Shown in pieces: positions 6,216 to 8,422 of a stretch of DNA of 8,422 nt. Source of the DNA: an uncultured Lachnospiraceae bacterium. GTDB lineage: Bacteria; Bacillota; Clostridia; Lachnospirales; Lachnospiraceae. Made by a program: the position numbers and the translations under genes. The notes below the pieces were generated by a model. It did no database searches, had not been told where the DNA came from, and worked only from the letters and a program-made list of their open reading frames with translations. Every line of letters starts with the position of its first letter. The first letter of the stretch is position 1. The stretch covers positions 1-8,422 of the forward strand of contig CAJUJG010000086.1 in assembly GCA_910586715.1 (NCBI GenBank). The letters are read 5' to 3'.

Positions 6216-6953
6216 ATGAAACGGGTAATGTTGAAGGTGGCGTATGACGGTACGAATTATCACGGCTGGCAAATTCAGCCCAATGTTGTAACGGTCGAAT
6301 CCGTTTTGAATGAAACGCTCAGCGGACTGTTTCGGGAAGACATTAAGGTTATCGGAGCTTCGCGGACGGATACGGGCGTACACGCGTTTGGGAATATAGC
6401 GGTGTTCGACACGGATGCAAGAATGCCGGCGGAGAAAATGTCTTTTGCGTTGAACCAAAAGCTTCCGGAGGACATTCGTATCCAACTGTCAAAGGAGGTC
6501 GCATCTGATTTTCATCCGAGACGTCAAAACAGTAAAAAAACATACGAGTACAAAATTTTAAACTGTGCCTTTCCGATGCCGGTGTACAGGCTGTATTCTT
6601 ATTTTACGTACGTAACGCTTGATGTGGAAAAAATGCGTGAGGCGGCGGCGTATCTTGTGGGAGAACATGATTTTAAGAGTTTTTGCAGTGTCAATACCGT
6701 GGCAGAGACAACTGTACGGACTATTTATGACCTTACGGTGGAGAAAGCGGGTGACATGATAACCATACGCGTGACGGGGTCGGGATTTTTATATAATATG
6801 GTGCGGATTATCGCGGGAACGCTGATGGAGGCAGGACGCGGCAGGATTGCGCCGGGATATGTGAAGGAGATTTTAAACGTGCAAGACCGCACGAAAGCGG
6901 GACCTACGGCTCCGGCATGCGGGCTTACGTTAATTGGGTATGAATATTTATAA
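6216..6953 (+). CDS. truA: tRNA pseudouridine(38-40) synthase TruA
   Basis: TruA converts uridines 38, 39 and 40 in the tRNA anticodon arm to pseudouridine. The 245-residue product matches the family length (about 245-270). The catalytic aspartate is Asp52 in GASRTDTGVHA; other conserved stretches are VAYDGTNYHGWQ (8-19), KTYEY (108-112), GEHDFKSFC (149-157), GSGFLYNMVRIIAG (188-201) and the C-terminal AGPTAPACGLTL (228-239). The ATG at 6216 is chosen because the family begins there and it lies two bases after the ecfT stop, with the G-rich GGCGGGGTG just upstream; an in-frame extension back to 6132 overlaps ecfT and is not conserved. Proximity to ecfT suggests cotranscription with the transporter genes. 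The ecfA1-ecfA2-ecfT-truA order is common in Firmicutes. No terminator is seen right after the stop. Confidence 0.96.
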   Translation: MKRVMLKVAYDGTNYHGWQIQPNVVTVESVLNETLSGLFREDIKVIGASRTDTGVHAFGNIAVFDTDARMPAEKMSFALNQKLPEDIRIQLSKEVASDFHPRRQNSKKTYEYKILNCAFPMPVYRLYSYFTYVTLDVEKMREAAAYLVGEHDFKSFCSVNTVAETTVRTIYDLTVEKAGDMITIRVTGSGFLYNMVRIIAGTLMEAGRGRIAPGYVKEILNVQDRTKAGPTAPACGLTLIGYEYL

Positions 6954-7159
6954 AAAGCGCTGTAGTTTGATGAGTTAGAGACAGATTAGAGATTAACATA
7001 ATATAATAATTTATAAAATTTTACTTTTTCTTGCAACTTTTTCCTTTTACAGATCGTCTAATATATAAGAGGGAGATTAATTGTACCGCCGTTTTTGCTT
7101 GCGGGAGACGGCAGTGCGGGGATAAATAAAGAGGAACATTTTATAAATGGGGGGTACAA
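6954..7159 (+). other. AT-rich gap between truA and the amidase gene
   Basis: This 206-base gap has no gene. Bases 6996-7050 are almost all A or T, ending in a pyrimidine-rich stretch (7018-7050). GCCGT/ACGGC (7088-7092 with 7108-7112) makes a small stem, with CCGC/GCGG (7086-7089 with 7101-7104) as an alternative. No hairpin followed by a T-run is present, so I see no intrinsic terminator for truA. The amidase ribosome binding site, GGGGGG at 7149-7154, closes the gap. Confidence 0.5.
6978..7007 (+). promoter_or_regulatory. Possible promoter for the amidase gene
   Basis: GAGACA (6978-6983, four of six matches to the -35 consensus) is separated by 18 bases from a perfect TATAAT (7002-7007). 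It would give an untranslated leader of roughly 145 bases. TATAAT is common by chance in such AT-rich DNA, so the call is weak. Confidence 0.3.
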
Positions 7160-8122
7160 ATGAATTATCAGGCGCAGCGGAAACAGGATTTGGAGCTATG
7201 GGAGGTTGTGAAACCGGCTGATGCAGGAACCGTGCAAAGGCGCACCGCAAAACAAGGCAGTCACAAAAGAGCGGCAGAGAGAAACAGGGCAGGGACAAAT
7301 GTTCCGATTATAACATTGCCTTCGCCGCGGCAGGCGCCAAATCGGCGTATGCATAGCCAAAATGCGGCGGGATATAACAGAACGCACCGCAATACGGTGC
7401 GTACAAATGCACGGATGCTGCGAAGACGCAAAGTAAGGCAGCGCAGACTTCGGCTTTATCGGTTTGCCGTTGTTACATCGCTTTTGGCGATGTGTGTGGT
7501 TCTTTTTTTCGTCGTACGGCTTCTTTATCAGGAATTGCAGATAGGAATGCATGCAGATGATAGAACGGCAGGTCAGGGAGAGCTGCCCGTTTTTGGGGAA
7601 AATCTGACACCGGATAAGACGGAGAGAAAACCTGAGATAAAGAAGGACTTTTTGAGTATCAGTGAATACAACCGTCCGGGAACAAGGCTTGCCGCGGTTA
7701 ACAATATTTTTGTGCACTACACGGCAAATCCCAAAACGACCGCTGCGCAGAATCGGAGTTATTTTGAAGGCTTGGCACAGACACATGAGCGTGCGGCAAG
7801 CGCGCATTTTATTATCGGCTGTGAGGGGGAAATCATACAGTGTATTCCTTTGGATGAAGAGGCATATGCCGTTATGGGAAGGAATAATGATTCCATTTCC
7901 ATTGAATGCTGTTATATCAGCGAGGATGGTTCGTTTACGCAGGAAACCTATAATTCGCTTATACATATGCTGGCTTGGTTAATTCATGAGTATGATTTGG
8001 AGGCGCAGGATATTTTGCGCCATTATGACAGCAACGAAAAGCTGTGCCCATTGTATTATGTGGAACATCAGGACGCGTGGGACAAGCTTCTGTATGATGT
8101 CAGGCATTATAAATTTGAGTAA
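7160..8122 (+). CDS. Membrane-anchored N-acetylmuramoyl-L-alanine amidase (Amidase_2 family)
   Basis: Enzymes of this family cleave the amide bond between N-acetylmuramic acid and L-alanine of the peptidoglycan stem peptide. The 320-residue product has three parts. Residues 1-100 are polar, basic and probably disordered, ending in an Arg-rich juxtamembrane block (88-101). Residues about 102-123 form one transmembrane helix. Residues about 165-320 form the Amidase_2 (T7 lysozyme/PGRP-like) domain: VHYTAN with His186, SAHFIIG (214-220), SISIECC (246-251), and RHYDSNEKLCP with His288 and Cys296. His186, His288 and Cys296 match the three zinc ligands of the family. The positive-inside rule predicts the catalytic domain faces the wall. 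There is no cleavable signal peptide. GGGGGG (7149-7154) precedes the ATG by five bases. Its place between truA and rplM is not the usual order. Substrate and physiological role (growth, division, sporulation) cannot be told from sequence. Confidence 0.9.
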   Translation: MNYQAQRKQDLELWEVVKPADAGTVQRRTAKQGSHKRAAERNRAGTNVPIITLPSPRQAPNRRMHSQNAAGYNRTHRNTVRTNARMLRRRKVRQRRLRLYRFAVVTSLLAMCVVLFFVVRLLYQELQIGMHADDRTAGQGELPVFGENLTPDKTERKPEIKKDFLSISEYNRPGTRLAAVNNIFVHYTANPKTTAAQNRSYFEGLAQTHERAASAHFIIGCEGEIIQCIPLDEEAYAVMGRNNDSISIECCYISEDGSFTQETYNSLIHMLAWLIHEYDLEAQDILRHYDSNEKLCPLYYVEHQDAWDKLLYDVRHYKFE

Positions 8123-8129
8123 GTGCGGC

Positions 8130-8159
8130 GTGAAAAAATGAAGTGAAAAAATGGAAAAA
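8130..8159 (+). promoter_or_regulatory. Phased A-tracts, UP-element-like, upstream of the rplM promoter
   Basis: GTGAAAAAATG occurs twice, at 8130-8140 and 8143-8153, a perfect 11-base direct repeat with a 13-base period; a third A-tract is at 8155-8159. Together they cover about -68 to -39 relative to the expected transcription start, where the alpha C-terminal domain binds UP elements. The repeat is seen; the UP-element role is inference from position and composition. Confidence 0.55.
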
Positions 8160-8162
8160 GTG

Positions 8163-8191
8163 TTGACACACGAACGCCCCTGTAATATAAT
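8163..8191 (+). promoter_or_regulatory. Consensus sigma-A promoter for rplM
   Basis: TTGACA (8163-8168), a 17-base spacer and TATAAT (8186-8191): both hexamers and the spacing match the housekeeping consensus perfectly. Transcription should start near 8198, giving a leader of about 180 bases before the rplM ATG. Such strength fits a ribosomal-protein operon. Confidence 0.95.
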
Positions 8192-8197
8192 ATTTCA

Positions 8198-8379
8198 ATG
8201 TGGCGACGTGCGATTAGGTAAATATCATAGCCCCGATATTTGATAATCCTGTCGACGCGGTTGTATCTAGTTGACCTGCGGATTTTGCAGATACGGTCCG
8301 GACATTCCGTATTTCAAGCAGTCATGCGGGAATATACGTCAAAGGAGAGCCGACAGGCTAATTATACGGAGGTAACATA
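8198..8379 (+). promoter_or_regulatory. Structured rplM leader, probable L13 leader
   Basis: The untranslated region of about 180 nt folds well. AAATATC/GATATTT (8220-8226 with 8235-8241) is extended by AGG/CCT (8216-8218 with 8248-8250) and CGA/TCG (8211-8213 with 8252-8254). AGATACGG/CCGTATTT (8289-8296 with 8307-8314) competes with GTATCT/AGATAC (8263-8268 with 8289-8294). TTGAC/GTCAA (8271-8275 with 8338-8342) is a possible long-range pairing. AGCC/GGCT (8348-8351 with 8356-8359) lies just before the ribosome binding site GGAGGT (8369-8373... within ACGGAGGT). The position fits the L13 leader motif known upstream of rplM-rpsI in Firmicutes, thought to bind L13 for autoregulation. I assign it by position and structure; I could not run a covariance search. 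There is no U-run, so control would be translational or by RNA stability rather than intrinsic termination. Confidence 0.7.
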
Positions 8380-8422
8380 ATGAAAACATTTATGGCTAGC
8401 CCAGCTACAATTGATAGAAAGT
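8380..8422 (+). CDS. rplM: 50S ribosomal protein L13, N-terminal fragment
   Basis: The window ends 14 codons into this gene. The visible residues MKTFMASPATIDRK match the L13 N-terminus (family pattern MKTFMAKP-type followed by a polar helix start). The ATG is preceded by ACGGAGGT (8366-8373) with a six-base gap, an excellent ribosome binding site. L13 is an early-assembling large-subunit protein that binds 23S rRNA; rplM is normally followed by rpsI (S9), which would lie beyond the window. The perfect promoter and leader upstream show that this is the first gene of its own transcription unit, separate from the truA and amidase genes. Confidence 0.93.
   Translation, partial: MKTFMASPATIDRK

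Noticed and set aside
7031..7067. TTGCAA (7031-7036) with TCTAAT or TATATA as an amidase promoter
   Set aside because: Spacers of 20 and 25 bases are too long; the GAGACA-18-TATAAT pair upstream is a slightly better, though still weak, candidate.
7196..7966. Long open frame on the minus strand (256 codons) opposite the amidase gene
   Set aside because: The product has no recognisable domain, no good ribosome binding site, and lies fully opposite a gene with intact zinc ligands; it is a shadow of the coding strand.
1..8422. Mobile element, CRISPR array, prophage or defence system
   Set aside because: There are no terminal inverted repeats, transposase or integrase genes, regularly spaced repeats, or recognisable defence genes; nearly all coding sequence is core housekeeping.

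Overview
The window is a stretch of chromosomal housekeeping DNA from a Gram-positive anaerobe of the Clostridia, most likely the family Lachnospiraceae. The evidence is the gene order (alpha ribosomal operon, then ecfA1-ecfA2-ecfT-truA, then rplM), an S4 protein without the N-terminal zinc-binding cysteines, an L17 enlarged by a lysine-rich insert, and strong AGGAGG-type ribosome binding sites. All genes are on the + strand. I could not run searches, so the taxonomic call is by recognition only.

Layout: (1) 1-2760 is the distal end of the long ribosomal-protein supercluster: the C-terminal part of rpsK (S11), rpsD (S4), rpoA (RNA polymerase alpha) and rplQ (L17), closed by a strong intrinsic terminator at 2792-2818. 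The rpsD-rpoA and rpoA-rplQ gaps (229 and 180 bases) are unusually long for this operon and full of inverted repeats. (2) 2953-6953 is a tightly packed run: a one-J-domain DnaJ-like protein, the two ATPases and transmembrane coupling protein of the energy-coupling-factor (ECF) vitamin/micronutrient transporter, and the tRNA pseudouridine synthase truA. (3) 6954-7159 is an AT-rich gap before a membrane-anchored peptidoglycan amidase (7160-8122). (4) 8123-8422 holds phased A-tracts, a perfect consensus sigma-A promoter (TTGACA, 17 bases, TATAAT), a structured leader of about 180 nt that fits the L13 leader class, and the first 14 codons of rplM (L13).

Functionally this is translation and transcription machinery flanking the shared energising module for ECF transporters. 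No substrate-binding S component is encoded here, so EcfA1-EcfA2-EcfT presumably serves several S components encoded elsewhere. The J-domain protein and the amidase are accessory genes placed within an otherwise widely conserved order (rplQ-ecfA1-ecfA2-ecfT-truA-rplM).

I see no mobile element, CRISPR array, toxin-antitoxin or defence system. The features most worth a second look are non-coding: a pair of related hairpins about 90 nt apart between rpsD and rpoA, mutually exclusive pairings in the rplM leader, and the two accessory genes.
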